Shown in pieces: positions 63,936 through 64,000 of a DNA stretch of 64,000 nt. Numbering within the stretch: position 1 is the stretch's first letter; the number at the start of each line of letters is the position of its first letter. The notes under the pieces are model-generated. The model saw nothing but the letters and a program-made list of their open reading frames with translations. It was not told the origin of the DNA and made no database searches. A program made the position numbers and the translations under genes. The stretch is from Arthrobacter sp. zg-Y769 (GTDB lineage Bacteria > Actinomycetota > Actinomycetes > Actinomycetales > Micrococcaceae). The stretch is taken from assembly GCF_020907405.1 (NCBI RefSeq), contig NZ_JAJJOE010000009.1, positions 277,876-341,875 on the forward strand. Direction: 5' to 3'.

Positions 63936-64000
63936 GGGGGGGGGGGGGGCGCCCCCCCCCCGGTGTGTGGGTTGGGGGCTGCGCGCCCCGGGGCGGCCCC
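63936..64000. other. G/C homopolymer run, probable contig-end artefact
   Basis: A run of about fifteen G, then GC and ten C, then G-rich sequence of low complexity. It has the look of low-quality or chimeric read ends rather than biological DNA. The true downstream sequence is missing. Confidence 0.7.

Overview
This is a high-G+C actinobacterial chromosome segment, most likely from Micrococcaceae (Arthrobacter-like). The evidence is protein-level: SufS-SufU, a short SCO4848-like membrane protein, NhaA, an LAxTG-type surface protein, LuxR-type large ATPase regulators, and frequent GTG/TTG starts with ATGA/GTGA overlaps. No rRNA, tRNA, CRISPR array, intact transposase or phage gene was seen. 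The last ~65 bases are a G/C homopolymer run that looks like a contig-end artefact.

Layout. (1) 0.2-14.0 kb: five tandem large STAND-ATPase/LuxR transcription regulators. (2) 14.2-27.3 kb: a G+C-rich exopolysaccharide (EPS) locus. A plus-strand arm carries a polyprenyl-phosphate sugar transferase, a TagD-like cytidylyltransferase, a Wzz-like protein and a PssD/PssE-like transferase pair. A tightly coupled minus-strand operon encodes a lipid-anchored-glycan flippase, a polymerase, a GT2, a CDP-alcohol phosphotransferase, a fibrinogen-like secreted protein and a membrane-anchored protein. A membrane-anchored GH16 hydrolase lies between. (3) 27.6-30.8 kb: sufS-sufU and ugd. (4) 30.9-48.6 kb: an A+T-richer, mosaic second glycan cluster (LAxTG protein, DUF4012 protein, second sugar transferase, Wzz/tyrosine autokinase, five glycosyltransferases, acyltransferase, MurJ-like flippase), with one truncated O-antigen polymerase and a separate fragment of another. 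(5) 48.8-55 kb: two paralogous histidine kinases flanking one OmpR-type response regulator, a degenerate Hpt-like protein, VanZ and a low-molecular-weight tyrosine phosphatase. (6) 55.2-58.7 kb: a SipW-type signal peptidase operon with SipW-type substrates. (7) 58.7-64 kb: nhaA, small membrane/DUF2505 genes, a lipoprotein and a secreted M28 peptidase.

How it may work together. The most interesting signal is a promoter-like element, TACTCGTGTR followed by exactly 18 bases and TAnnCT/TAGGAT, found four times: before two LuxR transcription units (5588, 8306) and before two EPS transcription units (14107, 17228). It ties the regulator array to the EPS genes as a candidate autoregulated regulon. 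Sugar transferases start a lipid-linked repeat unit, glycosyltransferases extend it, Wzx/Wzy-like proteins export and polymerise it, Wzz-like proteins and the tyrosine kinase set length, and GH16 may trim the product. The TagD-like and CDP-alcohol enzymes suggest a phospho-alcohol modification. The functional links are inferences from sequence and position.
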